Positions 10,601 to 24,038 of a DNA stretch of 64,000 bases are shown here, piece after piece. Both the position numbers and the translations under genes were made by a program. Source of the DNA: Epiperipatus broadwayi (Eukaryota; Onychophora; Udeonychophora; Euonychophora; Peripatidae); contig JAQFVV010012423.1 in assembly GCA_028023455.1 (NCBI GenBank), forward strand, positions 312,001 to 376,000. Reading direction: 5' to 3'. Each line of letters starts with the position of its first letter. The first letter of the stretch is position 1. The notes under the pieces are model-generated. The model worked only from the letters and a program-made list of their open reading frames with translations, was not told where the DNA came from and made no database searches.

Positions 10601-12470
10601 GACCGATAGCAATAACAAATAGAAATAAAACCAAATTCCAAAAAGCATAGATTCTTGTTACTATTTGTCACAAACAAATTAATGGCATTAAAAGAAAATT
10701 TAACAAATAAACAACATCTATAGATTTTTGTAAAAAACAAGTGTTTAATTTTGTTTGATGGACACAACATTACTTTGCATTTAGGTCTAAAATCTTTGCA
10801 ATGCCTCACACGCTGAAAACAGTATCATAAACAACCTTTTTATTCCCCTTCCTTTTTGCTCAAATATATATATATTGATAAAAGTTAATCAACATAAAGA
10901 ATTTCCCATGTAATTATTATAGAATTTCATTCATACAAACTTTAAAATGTTTTAATTTTCTAGTCAGATATTATCATTCTTTTTTTTTACCATTCCAAAA
11001 AGGTGAGAGGTCAAAGGTTAGTCCATTTGGATACATTTTACCCCAACAAATTCTCTTGTGTGAATTCAGGACTGGAGCTTGCCTGCCAGTGAGGTAATAT
11101 TGATTTATTAATTTATTTTTTTCATTGTAATAGGTTTTTATAATTTTATTTATTAATTTTAATATTTATAATTGCCAATATGTTTATTGTAGTTAATCAT
11201 CTGAGAACCTTTAAAATGTGATGCTTCTTAATTGTAAAATGAAAATACTTTCATTCTAGGCTACTTTTTTCTGTAATTGAATTCATTATGCAATTTTTTT
11301 GTGATTCCTACTGCTTTATCTCATAATTAAATCTTTGGTCACTTTTGATTTATTAATTTTGTATTAATTGTAATATTTAAATAATTTAGAAATATTCTTG
11401 TTTGTATTAGTTTATGTAATTTATTTTTTTCATCTGATGTGTTTATGTTAGGCCAGCATATGTTCGTGTTCTACTACCATATTTAAAAATGAAATACTTT
11501 AGTAATGTTTTTAATATTTTATAAAACCAAAATTCTTGATTTTGTAAAAAAAAACATTGGGTCACATGATTGCAATATTTTTTTATCATAGGAATACGTA
11601 AAATTACATCCCCTCCTGCTGTTGGATTGTTTCCTAATTATTATTATTTTTCATGAAACAGTTTTTAAAACTAACCCATAAATGACGAGTTTAAATTCAA
11701 CAGCAAAGCTCATATCCTAATTGTTTTTTCTTCTACTCATAAACAATATACTCTTTGGATCTCATGTAAATAATTCATACATTTATATAAGTATGTTGTT
11801 GTATAATAAAATTCTTAGTCCAAATTGAAGTATAATATGTATATATGTAATAGACACCTAAAGTAATATAAACTATGTAGCCACACACTTCATCAATAAA
11901 GAGATTATGTTAAAAGTATTTATTATGTGCAGCAATTTTTTTTTTTTGCATTTAAGAAAATATCCGTAATATTTAATAATTACAAGTAACATAACTATTT
12001 ACATGCCGTTTAACAAAGTACTTTTTATGAAATATCAACTTTCACTCTGCCACCTGTAATCACATTTTATTCTTTCATAATTTAGTTTAGTAATTTTTAA
12101 ATTATGTTTAATATACTTTTCCATGTACAAAGCAGTTATTTTTTTTTGTCAAATATTAATTGCTAATTTGTATTTCCTTGAATGTGGTAGTGTTTTTTTA
12201 ACATAATTTTTTAATACTAATTTTTCTTATTTCCTAATTATTGACATTTGCTAAATATTATTTTTTGATTTTGCCATGTGAATATTTATTTTTTAATTTT
12301 GATGGAAATTGCGATTATTTATCTATTGGTCAAAATAACTGGAAAACCTTGTAATAATACCTGCCAACATTGTCTAACTTATTTAGTGCTTGGTTGTGTC
12401 AGCAGTAGTTTGGGGGTTCTCATTAAAATTCAAAATGACAGAGGGCATTCTAAATTAGTACCATTGAATC

Positions 12471-15200
12471 TTATTTTTAGCATCTTGTTTTAATAATCAA
12501 AGGAAAGTGAATAATTGTAAATATTAAATTAGCATAACTCAATATTGATGTAATTTATAGACTAGAACATTCTCTCCTTAGGTTATGAACAAATAACACT
12601 GTGTTGACAAAGTGTCAAGAATAGAATGAATCTGTCTATTCTTTAAGTTTTTGATGTTTATAAGCTATATGTTAATATACGCATAGGACTACAAATGTCT
12701 TTAAATGTTTATAAAAATGAAGCATATCAACATAGATTGATCAAAATAATTCTTTAACATGACAGTATTTGCAATAACATGTAGAATATAAGTTTAAACT
12801 TTATTAGGAAGTAGTTTATTAATTTAATTTTGCTGTGACTTTTTTTTTTTACCTTCTAAATGAACTTCTGACACTGTTTCCAGTTTGATTGACCAAATCA
12901 AATAGTTTGTGTAAAATAAACTTGCATAACGTCGTAAATTACGGTAGGTAATTTTTCCATTGACGACTTTTTTTTTCCTTTGCCTAAATTTATATTTCCA
13001 CAGAGTGAGTTAAAAATTTTGAGTTTATTTCCGTCTCGATGGAAACATTTAGAAATCAACTATTCTTCAGTTCTTTTAAACATCTTTTTTTCTTCTAGCC
13101 AACTTTAGACATGAAAGGAAGACATAAAAAAGACCGTTAAATTATAAATGATTTAACATTTTTCAATAAAAAATATAATTGATAGACAAATAAAATACAT
13201 TTTTGAATCTATCGATTTTTTCCCTCTAAAATATTAATAAAGTTTATATATAATAGACAAACAAGTTGAATAAAATATATTTTAAAATAAACTAAATATA
13301 CTGAATATATATAAAAAAAAACAAATAGAGCAATTTCATCCTTCCTTCAAATATAAACTAATAAATAAATAAAGTAATCATTATATATATATAAATTAGC
13401 GTTTAGCACGTCCTACTGTTATAAGATTCAACAATCCGAGGTTCGAATCCAAATTTTGTCAAACTCGGAAACTTACCAGATTTTAAATGAATTTATAAAT
13501 CCTTTTCAGGTAACTAGCTCATAGATAATCAATTTATCCTTTCAATTATTTGTAGTAAATTATTTTCAAGGTTGGAGAGTAAACAAAAAAAAAAACACAC
13601 TTTTAAATCTCACTATAAAACAGATGGCTAACTTTTTGAGCAAAGCATTTTTTTTACTGTTCCTTTATGGTGAATTTCTGGAGAGAGTTTACTCTGCCTG
13701 TTTATTTAAATTTGGTTTATTTTTTTATTATATTTTTTCAAAATAGTGATAAATAATATTTTAAAAAATGATGCTTATAAAATGAGAAAAAATAATAAAA
13801 TAGCGGTTTAAAAATAGTATAAGAAATTTTATAAATTTGTTCTTAAATAAATGAATCCAAGTTCAATCTTATTAGAAGTATTACTGCTAGGAAAAAATAT
13901 ATTTTAAAATACAAATCACGGAATAAATCAAATGATAAAAATAATATATCACAAAGTAATTGAATAGTTTATTCATCAAGAATTCATAAGAAGTTTGAAT
14001 GTTGTACCATGGACTTTGAAATGCTGAGTTTGCCATGCTTCCATTGACCTAAATCATGAAGAACAATGATTCTGCTAATAGTAATCAAACATGCAAGTAG
14101 AAAAAAAAAATATTAATGCAAAAATATCATCATTATTTACATTATCTTAAAATCATTCCCCACAATATTAAAATATTAGCTTAACTCCACACTTGCCAAC
14201 CTGTCCCTACCACCCACTAGTGGGCATTTAAAGCTTTCAAAAAGGTGGTGAATGCCATTAACTGTATTATGAAAAACAAGAAAACCACCTAAATATCACT
14301 GAAAGAGGAGATCTTTGATTATTCCTGACAAAAACTGAACCAGATATCAAGTATTTCATTTTCCAACATTAGACTTAAGGATCCCATTAATTTCTTTGTG
14401 CCTTAAATAAATTAATTAATATTTTCAAGTTCAAAATAAATTAAATACATTTTATTCTTTCAAATTTATTTAAATTTGATACTTTGTATCATTATTTATA
14501 TAGTAATATACTATTATAAATTTTTTGAGTAATTATTCCAATAAATACTAAATTAAGTTATTTAGGTGTCAGTGGATGGCAGAAAAATTATACTGTTAAC
14601 AAGAGTACAAATATGGATGGTAGATAAAAAAATGTTGAAGATCCCTGGCTTAACCAAAAAGTAATCAAGATAAAGAAAGAAAAAAATTACTTAAAAATCT
14701 TCAAATGATAAAAGTTTGCTATTAGTTTACCTATGTTTTAAAATGAAAGCAATTAACATAAGAATTATGTTTTATCCCACTTTCAGACAAAAAATACAAG
14801 TCCAATCATTTTTTTTGCATACTAATTGACAAAATATATCTCTGGATTTATGCAATTATATTTCTATCTTTTAAGTGCAACACAACAATTCTTATTCCAA
14901 TATTCTTTCTTATTTTTCTGTATTCAAGTAAGTATTATTATGAAAGTCATTAGAAATATAACAACAACATTTGAAATAATATTAGAAATTGGATGAACCT
15001 TCACAATTAACAATGAGTCACAAATATCAATTGGTAAAGAATTTCACTTGGAAAGGAATTGCATGTTTAAGCATCTCCTATATTAAAACTCCATGTTCTT
15101 AAGTGTTAAAAAAATATATAGCTAAGGAAGTTCTAAAATGGCTTGTTTTACAAAATGTGGATGAGTCACAGTGAAAGTAATATTATTTAGTTAACAGAAA
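12471..15200. other. No recognisable gene; AT-rich, with a possible SINE trace
   Basis: About 12,471-12,720 is the right flank of the foldback element and matches 600-900. The rest is AT-rich with many stops on both strands. Around 13,436-13,452 there is a GAGGTTCGAATCC B-box-like string, but no convincing A box or tail, so I do not call a SINE. Confidence 0.6.
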
Positions 15201-15204
15201 TATA

Positions 15205-17332
15205 GGCAGTCCCCTAGTTACAAACTTAATTGTTTTCTGACATGTGTTTGGAAGGTAAAATTGTTTGAAAGTAGAGGTCTGTAAAAAATATCAAAAAGGG
15301 TTTTCAAAATACAGTATTTATTTTTTAGTATCTGGAGTTTTGTTTACAAATTTATCACGAGTTAATTGAATTGTATTCTTTTTCTTTTCTCAATAAAGAA
15401 TTCTGTAACATTTTGTGTCTTTTTCTATTGCCCTTCATACATGAGATATTTACTCTCCATTGGGATCACATTCTTCCATTATGCTCAAAACTTTGTCAAG
15501 ATGCATGAAGGCTTCATTCATATTCTTGATTGTCAAACTCTTAACAATAACTTCATTATCAGGTTCTTCTTCATTTTATATTTCATTCATCTCTTGTAGT
15601 TTAATCAAGTCTTCATTTGACAGAGATTCTGAATGAGATTGCATTAACTCATCAAATCTTCATCAGTGACATCTAAATTTAATTCATTCATTATATTGGC
15701 TATTTCAGTTGTGATATCTTCAGGAGTTTTTTTAATGTCCATAGAAGCATTCAGCATTTGTGGATATATTTTTTCCAACAACCTTTCAGTGTAGACTCTC
15801 TTATTTCAGCCTACACACCCCCAATAATATTTATTGCATTCCATATATTATAAATTTTTCAAAAATCTCTTAGCGTAGGTCCATTCTTCTTTGTCAATTG
15901 CTTTGATTACTTGAGTCATTAATCTTCTCATATAATACTGTTTAAAAGTAGCTATCACAGTTTGGTCCATAGGTTGTATTTTATTTGTGGTATTGGGAAG
16001 GATAAACACAACATTAACTTCTGGATATAAATTTTGTGGGAATTTTGGATGTCCAGGAGAATTGTCTAAGAGTAATAGTATCTTAAATGGTAAATTATTC
16101 TCACTACAATATTTCCTAACAGAATGCATAAAATTATGTGAGGACCAATCTTGAAAAAGCTGTGCATTTTAGCACAGGCTTTAGGATTTGATTTCCAAAT
16201 GACTGGAAGCATTCTTTTATCTTTACCTTTCAATGTTCTAGGATTTTCTGTCTGATAAATTAGCATTGGCTAAAATTTAAAATCACCAGCTAAATTACCT
16301 CCAAGAAGAAAGTTTAATCAGTTTTTTGAAGGTTTATGCCTAGGTGCAACTGATTCTTCCTTTTCTAAATATGTATGTCAAGGAATCTTTTTCTAAAATA
16401 ATCCTGTCTCATCTACATTGAAGACTAGGCATGGAAAAATAAGCTCCATTTTTAATGATACTAGAGAAAGTGGAAATAAATTCATTGGCAGCTTTTTAAT
16501 CTGCACTGGCACCTTGCCCAGTATATTTAATATTATGTAAAAAATATCTCATTTTAAATTTGTGAAACCAGCCATTGCTTATTACAAATTCAACAGCAGA
16601 TTCTTCTTATTAATTCTTTCTTCCAATCTTCAGGCAAACTAAGAGCCTTAGCTTGAATAATTGATAAACTCACTGGGATGCCTTTTTGATGTTGATTTTC
16701 AATCCATAAAGCCAAAGATTTTTCCATTTCATCCATTACTCTGCCATGTCTTTTTGAAATAATCTTTGAAGAAATATTTCCACAATTTTTAACATATTCC
16801 TTAATTTTGTTCTTGTTTTTCACAGTTGTATATATTGTTGATCAGTTTAAATTACATGAATGTGCAACTGAAGCAAAAGATTTATCACTTTCAGAATGTC
16901 TAATTATAACCATTTTTATCTTGAGACTGCTGTTTTTTTTTGTTTCTCATTCGTGTTTTTAATTAATAAGAATGAAAAAAAATCACCAAAACAGAAATAT
17001 ATACAGTGGATATGTAATTGTGCACAAACTACTTTTAAAAATAAGCACTAATCAAGACAGCCTGTGATGATACTAAAAATAAAAGTAATCAATGTCAGAG
17101 AGATGGGAAGATTTACTATATTTTATATAGGTTTTTATTGTTCTCTAAAATATACTTTTAATTATTTTTTAAATTCCAAAGTTTATCTTTCTTTTAAAAA
17201 AGATAATTATAAATGTATGTAAATAGTTTTTTTATTTTTTATCATGTACATAGATAAAGATCTAAAGTCCAAAATTGATTATTTAATAGTAAATGTTTGT
17301 AACTGGAATGTTCGTAACTAGGGGACTTCCTG
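15205..17332 (-). mobile_element. Tigger/pogo-type DNA transposon
   Basis: Inverted termini: 5' GGCAGTCCCCTAGTTACAAA and, from the 3' side, CAGGAAGTCCCCTAGTTACG. The element is flanked by TA dinucleotides (15,203-15,204 and 17,333-17,334), the pogo/Tigger target. The 2.1-kb length and the CENP-B-like transposase read on the minus strand agree with the family. The left terminus has lost two or three bases. The element inserted in otherwise featureless sequence. Confidence 0.92.
15370..16920 (-). pseudogene. Tigger transposase (CENP-B-like HTH plus DDE/DDD endonuclease), broken
   Basis: Reading from 16,920 downward on the minus strand: an N-terminal psq-type helix-turn-helix trace (SESDKSFASVAHSCNLN), then the CENP-B HTH (EKSLALWIENQHQKGIPVS, frame 16,590-16,823). 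Next is the first catalytic Asp in VFNVDETGLF (about 16,405-16,434), the second in LLLLDNSPGHP (about 16,046-16,078), and the third in QPMDQTVIATFKQ (about 15,940-15,980). A tail with acidic residues follows near 15,550-15,600. All three catalytic Asp survive, but there are several frameshifts and stops, one of them directly after DETGLF. It is therefore dead. Confidence 0.9.
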
Positions 17333-17339
17333 TATATGT

Positions 17340-18270
17340 TATAGTAATTAATGGAAAAAGTGATAAAATATAATTGGTGGTAATAGAGCGAATTATTTTT
17401 ATATTTTTAACTATGGATATGTGGAATGTGTGAACATTGTTTGAAGTGAGTTTTTCAAGATGAGACTGTAGAACAGCATTTATATGATAAGAAGACTGAT
17501 ATAGCTCCTCTTAATGAAGTTCATAATTTCAAGAAAAAGGTCAATTTAAGAGATTTGATAAATGTTTTTTTAAAAATCAGTTCATTAGGGAAAAGGTAAT
17601 TATTTAGCAGGAAATTGAACTTAGTATTTTTTATTCATGGAATCGTAGATATATTAGTGAAAGGCTAATTATATTAAAAATTATTTTGCAGAATGTTTGT
17701 ATCCATTGTGTCAACACAGGTTATATTCAAAATATTTAGAGAAAAAATCTTTTATTTCTTGTTGAATTCTGTTACTGCAGTATTTTTAATAAATAACAAA
17801 TCTTTTTAATGCTAGCAGAAACATAATGCAACTCAAAATTTACTGTTATTGAATTTTTGCACAACAGTTAGAATTGATTATCATAAATACTTTATTTGGG
17901 CAGAGGCATTTTAAAAAGAAATCAGCTTGCAAACATGCTTAAATAGTAGCATCTTATAGTTTAAATTATAATTAGAAGCAGAAATCATTTATTATGCAAA
18001 TCTTTATAGATTCAGACTGTTGCTAGTTAAAATAATAGTGGCATTGAAAATTTTATCCCAAATAATTTGTCAGAACATTTTGGTACTTTAGTATTTTTCT
18101 TGCTATGATGTATTACACTGAAGACATACTACTCTAATCTTCTGATCTTTAAGATAACATCTCCTAATGATTTGTAGACAAAGTTAATCACTACAATTTG
18201 TCTGCAGATCATGTGGAGGCATTACATTAAAGATTCAAAGATTACGATAGTACATTTTGGGGATAATACA
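17340..18270. other. No recognisable feature
   Basis: AT-rich sequence with frequent stops on both strands. I see no repeat ends, tRNA boxes or protein motifs. Confidence 0.5.
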
Positions 18271-18630
18271 TCATAGCAAAAAAACACTAAAGAAGCCATC
18301 TGGTAGATATAACAAGAATAATACTAAAGAAGACATAGCAAGAATAATACTAAAGAAGTCATAGCAAGAATAATACTAAAGAAACCATCTCATAGCAAGA
18401 AAAATATGAAAGAAGCCATCTGGTAGACATAGCAAGAATAATACTAATGAAGACATAGCAAGAATAATACTAAAGAAGCCATGTCATAGGAAGAAAAATA
18501 CTAAAGAAACCATCTGGTAGACATAGCAAGAATAATACTAAAGAAGACATAACAAGAATAATACTAAAGAAGTCATCTGGTAGACATAGCAATAAAAATA
18601 CTAAAGAAGCCATCTCATAGCAAGAAAAAT
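18271..18630. repeat. Minisatellite, about 30-bp units
   Basis: Units of the type ACATAGCAAGAATAATACTA plus AAGAAG or AAGAAGCCATCTGGTAG recur roughly a dozen times in variable order. Short units (AAGAAGACATAGC) and longer ones (AAGAAGCCATCTGGTAG) alternate, suggesting replication slippage plus unequal exchange. Confidence 0.92.
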
Positions 18631-18633
18631 GTC

Positions 18634-19362
18634 ATATGGTGCCATCTTTGTTGTTCCTCGAAAAAAAAAAATTGCATGCGCCAAAAAAATACATAAATTA
18701 ATAGTAATTTACTAAAATTATTGTAAATTCAAATTGATTGCAGAAAAATTTATAAAAAATATTTGTAATTTTAAAATTAAACAGACAATAAAGAACACTC
18801 TTCCCGGTATAGTGCGAATCTGTTTTACAATGGAAATGGCGATGTAAAAAAATCTTTGTACTATATAAAATTATGAAATTAAAAGTGTACACTTTTACTG
18901 AAAATAGATAATGAACCAAAAGAAGCAAAAGAAAAAATAACCTAAAAATATCTTAAAAGGTAGTATATAAAATTATGAAATGTTATTTTTTGTAGTGAAA
19001 ATAAGGATAATTTATAAGTAAAATGTAAAAGAAGCAAGCATTAAATATATATGGAAATGTTGGATGGCACCATTTTTGTCATTCCTTGAAAAAAAAAATA
19101 CATGCACCAAAACAATACATAAATTAATAGTAATTTACTAAAATTATTGTAAATTCAAATTGACTACAAAATAATTGCAGAAAAATTTATAAAAAATATT
19201 GGTAATTTTAAAATTAAACAGACAATAAAGAACACTCTTCCTGATATAGTGTAATTCTGTCATTATGAAATTAAAAGTGTATTCTTTTTTTACTGAAAAT
19301 CAGAATAATTTATAAGAAAAATGTAAAAAAAAGGAAGCATTAAATATAGATGGGAATGCATA
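18634..19362. repeat. Tandem duplication, period about 428 bp
   Basis: The block 18,634-19,061, starting GGTGCCATCTTTGTTGTTCC, is repeated at 19,062-19,362, starting GGCACCATTTTTGTCATTCC. Shared internal text includes TACATAAATTAATAGTAATT and ACAGACAATAAAGAACACTC. The second copy carries a deletion of roughly 120 bp. It lies directly after the minisatellite, so the two may have expanded together. No coding content. Confidence 0.85.
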
Positions 19363-21940
19363 CAATTTTTTAAAAAATAATGCCACAAATATCATTACAA
19401 AATAAAAAATAACCTGTAATGGTGACGTATAAAAATGTATTAAAAGGTACTATATTTAATTAATAAACAAAATGAAAATTACTTACAAATAGTGGCAGTG
19501 GAAAATTACTATAATATCAAATTGACAGTTAAAAATTCACTCTATATAGTAATATAATGTCAATATTAAATATGAAATATATGAAAATATTCTCAATATG
19601 ATCAAAAAAATCACTGTGCTCATGCTGATATCTAAACCACAAAAGACAGGGAAATGACAAAATTTCACATAGGTCTCGCAATGTTTTAAATCTTGTGGGT
19701 CACCACGATCAAAAAATCACCATTCCCATGGATTAGTCATGCCGGTGTCTTTGTTGCCATGACATTGTTCATCTAATCTTCGATGAGATCTTACCGGCAG
19801 AAAACATGTTAAGCGTAATACATCGTAGCTTAAAAAATATTTAAGTACCAAAATTTTTTATTCATTTTTTAGAAATAACTTTTACTTAAGCACTTAGAAA
19901 TTTTTTTTAAAAGTAATATATTGTAGATATGAAAAAATTACTATAATTATAAAACCTAACTAGTTTTTTATATTAATTGCATTATTATAAACTTAATAAA
20001 AAGGCAAATGGCATTATTAATATTATCTACTTAGCTAAATGTGGAATGCTTAAGTAATATAAGGATTTAAAAACAGAAATATAATGATTGACAAAAAGTC
20101 TTAGCATGGTTGATGGATTATAATTTTAAAATATGTTATAATTTATTTAAATGTTCTTATCATTTTGAAAGTAATGAGTAATGCTCTTATACAATTAAAG
20201 CTTATAGAGTACAGTGAATATCTTTTCTCACTAATTACTGCTTATACAACAAATGTTTAATACATAGAAGAGCAGACATCTTTATAATGTAAAACTTGAT
20301 GATCAATTTAATTCACTTAACTTTATTTAATTTTTAGCAGTGAAAATATTGTACATGTTTTTTTTTAAAGTATTTTCCTAGATGCAGTAATAATTTAAGT
20401 CATAAGCTACAAAATCAGAAATTGAAAGCCGATTTATATTGACATCAAAAATAAGTAATTTAAAGAAAATTACAAAAACAATGATAGAAATAAAAGTCAT
20501 AAATATGAATAGCTAAATCTTTAGCAATGATTTTAAAAATAATTATTTTCCTAGATTGATATACTGGAATAATTATTTAAAAAAAATCATTTCAAAATTG
20601 AATTATATTAACAATAGTGGATATTTAGGTGTTAAATATAGAAACATTAAATTATTAACAATGAAAATATTGTAGATATTTTCAAAAAGTGCATATACTG
20701 TAATAATTTTAGACATGAGCTATAAAAGCATAATATAAAATCTTGTTCATTTTGAAGTCAAAACAGGTGAAATTATGATAATATGGACAGGATATAAAAA
20801 ATAAATATGAAATTTCTTAATCAACAAAGAAACATCATTAGCTGAAGATCAAATTAGCAACAATTAATTTGGGTTCTTATATCATAAGACTTTCGAGAGC
20901 ATTTAGCACTTTGATTAAAGTATCAGACATCATATTTTGCAAGTTTATTTACATTTAGTTGTTCTTCTGAAATTCATTCATCTTTACTAGTTTCTTAAAA
21001 TTTCTTTATTTTTATAAAAATATCAATTTTAATAATAAATAAAAAATATAGAGTCAAAAAATTGATCATTATAGAAATTAAAAAAAGATAATCTCTAAAA
21101 GAGAAAACTACAAAAATGGATATTCAAAAATACACATTCAGTGAAAAAGATATCCATATTGCATTACATTGTTACATCACAGAACAAATGCAGCCTTTTG
21201 CTAATGTGGATTAATCAAAAACAAAGCAGGTGATAACACCAGTAAGATGAACACCTGTGAAAAGATCAGGCAGTTGTTCAAATAATTTTTTGCTAAGTCT
21301 TCTAACATAAAAGCTGTTCCTATGAAAAAATTTATCACCAGGTAGTATGAAAAAGAAGTGAATTGATTTAGAATTATATGGCATAATGAGTCTGTTTGCA
21401 TATATAGTATCATTATTGATATTATCTCATAAGAAAGTAAAAGTTTTGAAATCAATGTTTTATGGATTTTTATTAGAATACGTAAGTTTGCTTCTGTTTA
21501 ATTTTTTGGTTTTAAAAAATGAATTTTTAGTTGTCATTAAAATGTAACTGTTGAAGGTATATGAACATCAATTTTATGTGTTTCCATTTATAATTTTAAT
21601 TATTTTATGCTTAAATGCTTGTTTTGAAAAGTAATTTTAATCTCAGCTGTGGATCTGAAATGGGTTCACCTTAAAAATATGCATTTTACAATATGCAAAA
21701 ATGAACAGCAATATAATCATTGAATTCTGGAACCAATTAATTTGTTTCATCAAATTTAAACATATATGAATCTGAAAAATGTAATCTGTCTAATTAGCAA
21801 TGGCTTTCTTTTACATGAATATGCATGCTGTTTGATAAAAAGAAAAAATATTTTGGTCATCTTTTTGTATTTATATATATATATATAATATAAATAAAAT
21901 GTCTGTTAATTAAAACAAAATTGTAATTATAATAAAAATA
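19363..21940. other. No gene seen; weak local duplications only
   Basis: Very AT-rich. Two diverged copies of a segment with GTGAAAATATTGTACATG or ATGAAAATATTGTAGATA occur at about 20,340 and 20,660. A short (TA)n lies at about 21,873-21,888. No motif links the small frames (such as 21,201-21,455) to any family I know. Confidence 0.5.
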
Positions 21941-22081
21941 ATAAATTTAATGGTTTACAAACTATTATAAACAATCCTTAAATCCGCAGAAGTACTTTTG
22001 GTTAATTTCTTAAATCTGCCTCAACTGCCATTAAATTAAAAAACAAAAAACAAAAACAAAACAAAGCAGAAGCAAACATCA

Positions 22082-23416
22082 TCAATTCAAATCCCACAAA
22101 TCTCGTATTTTAATGTTAGCAGCTTGTCTCTTTATTAAATGCATTTTATTTCTATTTATAAAAATTGCCTCCTTAATTTTTCTTTTATTACGGTTTCTCT
22201 CTTCATGAAGAATTTTCACATTTTCAAAATCAAATTTATATTTACATGTTTTTTCATGATCAAAGAAAACTGAAGGAGACATTAAGTCACCATTATTTTT
22301 ACTTTTTACATGCTTATATAACAATTCATGCTCCCTCAATCTCTTCTCAATACTGCATCTAGATTCACCTATATATGATAGCAACAATCACAAAAACTTT
22401 GATATATGACATTACTTTTGAAACATTAAACACATTCTTATATATATCCTTAAAAAATTTCACTTGTGGATTTGAAATAAATGGAATAGATATCTATTGT
22501 TTACTATTAATCTTCATTTCCTTAAAATCATTATAACTTTTTTTAAATTGACATAAAGTATTGCTTATTTGTTCCAATTTATAACCAACATCAAGCAATT
22601 CCTTGGTAAATATCTCAATATTTTTAAGTTTATCACTTTGATAACAACATGATTTTACATTCTGAAACAAAAAAGATCTAAAACTTGCCATCTTATGCAT
22701 CATTGGTACTTTTGATTTACAATTTATATATCTTCTTTTTTGCAGTGGTTTAATTATTAATATATAATTTAATATACTGTTATCTCTTGTAATAATTAAA
22801 TTTAAATATTTAATATTTTTGTCCTGTTCCTTTTCAATAGTCCATTTCAAGCCATTCAACTTATTTAATTCCTCTATAAGCAAATTTATAGTATTAGTAT
22901 TTCCACAAACAAAAATATCCACATATCTTTTTTTAAATTTTAATATCCCCAAAAGTACACATATTTAAAATACTATTCATATGTAGATAAAACAAAATTG
23001 CAAACTTGTGCAACTATAGGCAGATCCATAGGCCAACCTTTGGTCATTTTATAATATTGACCTTCAAAAGATGCAACAATGTTACCATTAAAATTTTTAA
23101 AGAATCAATAATAAACTTTATCATATATTTACAAATACTTTTACTTTTTAATGTATGTTCAATTATTTTTATGGAATTCATTCTGTCAATAGATATACAT
23201 TTCTGTTACATTCAATGAAGCAATGACATCTTTCTCATCAATAACCAAACTTTTAATATTATTTACAAAGTCAAATGATGAAGCAATAGTATTTACCCCA
23301 AATATTAAAAAATCTTGTAAAAGCTTACCAATATATTTAAAAGTCTGATGATATATCCTTTGTGCTGTATGACCTCGTATTTTTGCAAATATAAAATTAC
23401 ATAAAGAAGGTAATCA
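22082..23416 (-). pseudogene. Penelope-like reverse transcriptase with GIY-YIG endonuclease (5'-truncated)
   Basis: Along the minus strand: NTIASSFDFVNNIKSL then VIDEKDVIASLNVTEMY near 23,220-23,310 (the motif preceding the first catalytic Asp, here apparently changed to Asn). A damaged middle follows. The frame 22,952-22,494 contains KKRYVDIFVCGNTN (normal motif YVDD, here YVDI) and the thumb. The frame 22,387-22,082 contains LLSYIGESRCSIEKRLREHE and ends KIRDLWDLN, the GIY-YIG nuclease with the YIG half and the catalytic Arg region. The changed catalytic positions plus stops argue against activity. PLEs use this nuclease for target cleavage. Confidence 0.85.
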
Positions 23417-23419
23417 TTT

Positions 23420-24038
23420 GTGAGATATGATAGATTTTGGGATATTTGCCAAGGAATTGCTTGATATTGGTTATAAAATGAAACAAATAAACAATATTTT
23501 ATGTCAATTTAAAAAAGTTATAATGATTTAAAGAAAATGAAGATTAATAGTAAAAAATGAATATCTATTCCATTTATTTCAAATCCACAAGTGAAATTTT
23601 TTAAGGCTATATATAAGAATGTATTTAATGTTTCACTCTATGTTCTAAACAATATTAATAAATTAGTCAATAATTTTAAGGATGTCATACCTGTCAAGCA
23701 GAAAAGTAATGTCATATATCAAATTTTTTGTGATTGTATGCTATCCTATATAGGTGAATCTAGATGCAGTATTGAGAAGAGATTGAGGGAGCATGAATTG
23801 TTATATAAGCATGTAAAAAGTAAAAATAATGGTGATTTAATGTCTCCTTCAGTTTTCTTCGATCATCATGTAAGTATAAATTTAAATTTGATTTTGAAAA
23901 TGTAAAAATTCTTCATGAAGAGAGAAACCATAATAAAAGAAAAATTAAGGAGGCAATTTTTATAAATAGGAATAAAATGCATTTAATAAATAGACAAGCT
24001 GCTAACATTAAAATACGAGATTTGTGGGATTTGAATTG
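23420..24038 (+). pseudogene. Second copy of the PLE 3' coding half (inverted)
   Basis: It begins in the reverse transcriptase thumb (KELLDIGYKMKQINN near 23,450-23,495). It continues through VIYQIFCDCMLSYIGESRCS (frame 23,591-23,905) with the paired zinc-binding-like Cys residues before the YIG. A frameshift after SVFFDHH separates the last part, which ends IKIRDLWDLN at about 24,010-24,038. It preserves the linker CDC upstream of the nuclease, which the minus-strand copy has lost to a small deletion near 22,385. Confidence 0.82.

Larger units (their letters stand above)
1403..12462. mobile_element. 11-kb palindromic (foldback) DNA transposon, non-autonomous, with 8-bp TSDs
   Basis: The left end AGTACTAATTTAGAGTGC and the right end (reverse complement GGTACTAATTTAGAATGC) are terminal inverted repeats. 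Both are flanked directly by ATTGAATC (1,395-1,402 and 12,463-12,470), an exact 8-bp target duplication. The arms pair along almost their whole length: 1,403-1,900 with 12,030-12,462; 2,843-2,880 and 4,771-5,500 with 11,480-12,010; 6,270-6,400 with 11,340-11,470; 7,110-7,900 with 10,600-11,340. Stretches present only on the left are later insertions, described separately. The centre (about 7,900-10,600) is a degenerate CTAT/GATA tract. There is no transposase frame, so it must be moved in trans. An 8-bp TSD occurs in hAT, P, Merlin and some Mutator-like elements. The ends are not the CAGRG typical of hAT, so I leave the superfamily open. Confidence 0.82.

Noticed and set aside
13400-13470. GAGGTTCGAATCC resembling a tRNA B box
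   Set aside because: No A box at the right distance, no paired acceptor ends and no tail. The neighbouring text does not resemble the two clear SINEs.
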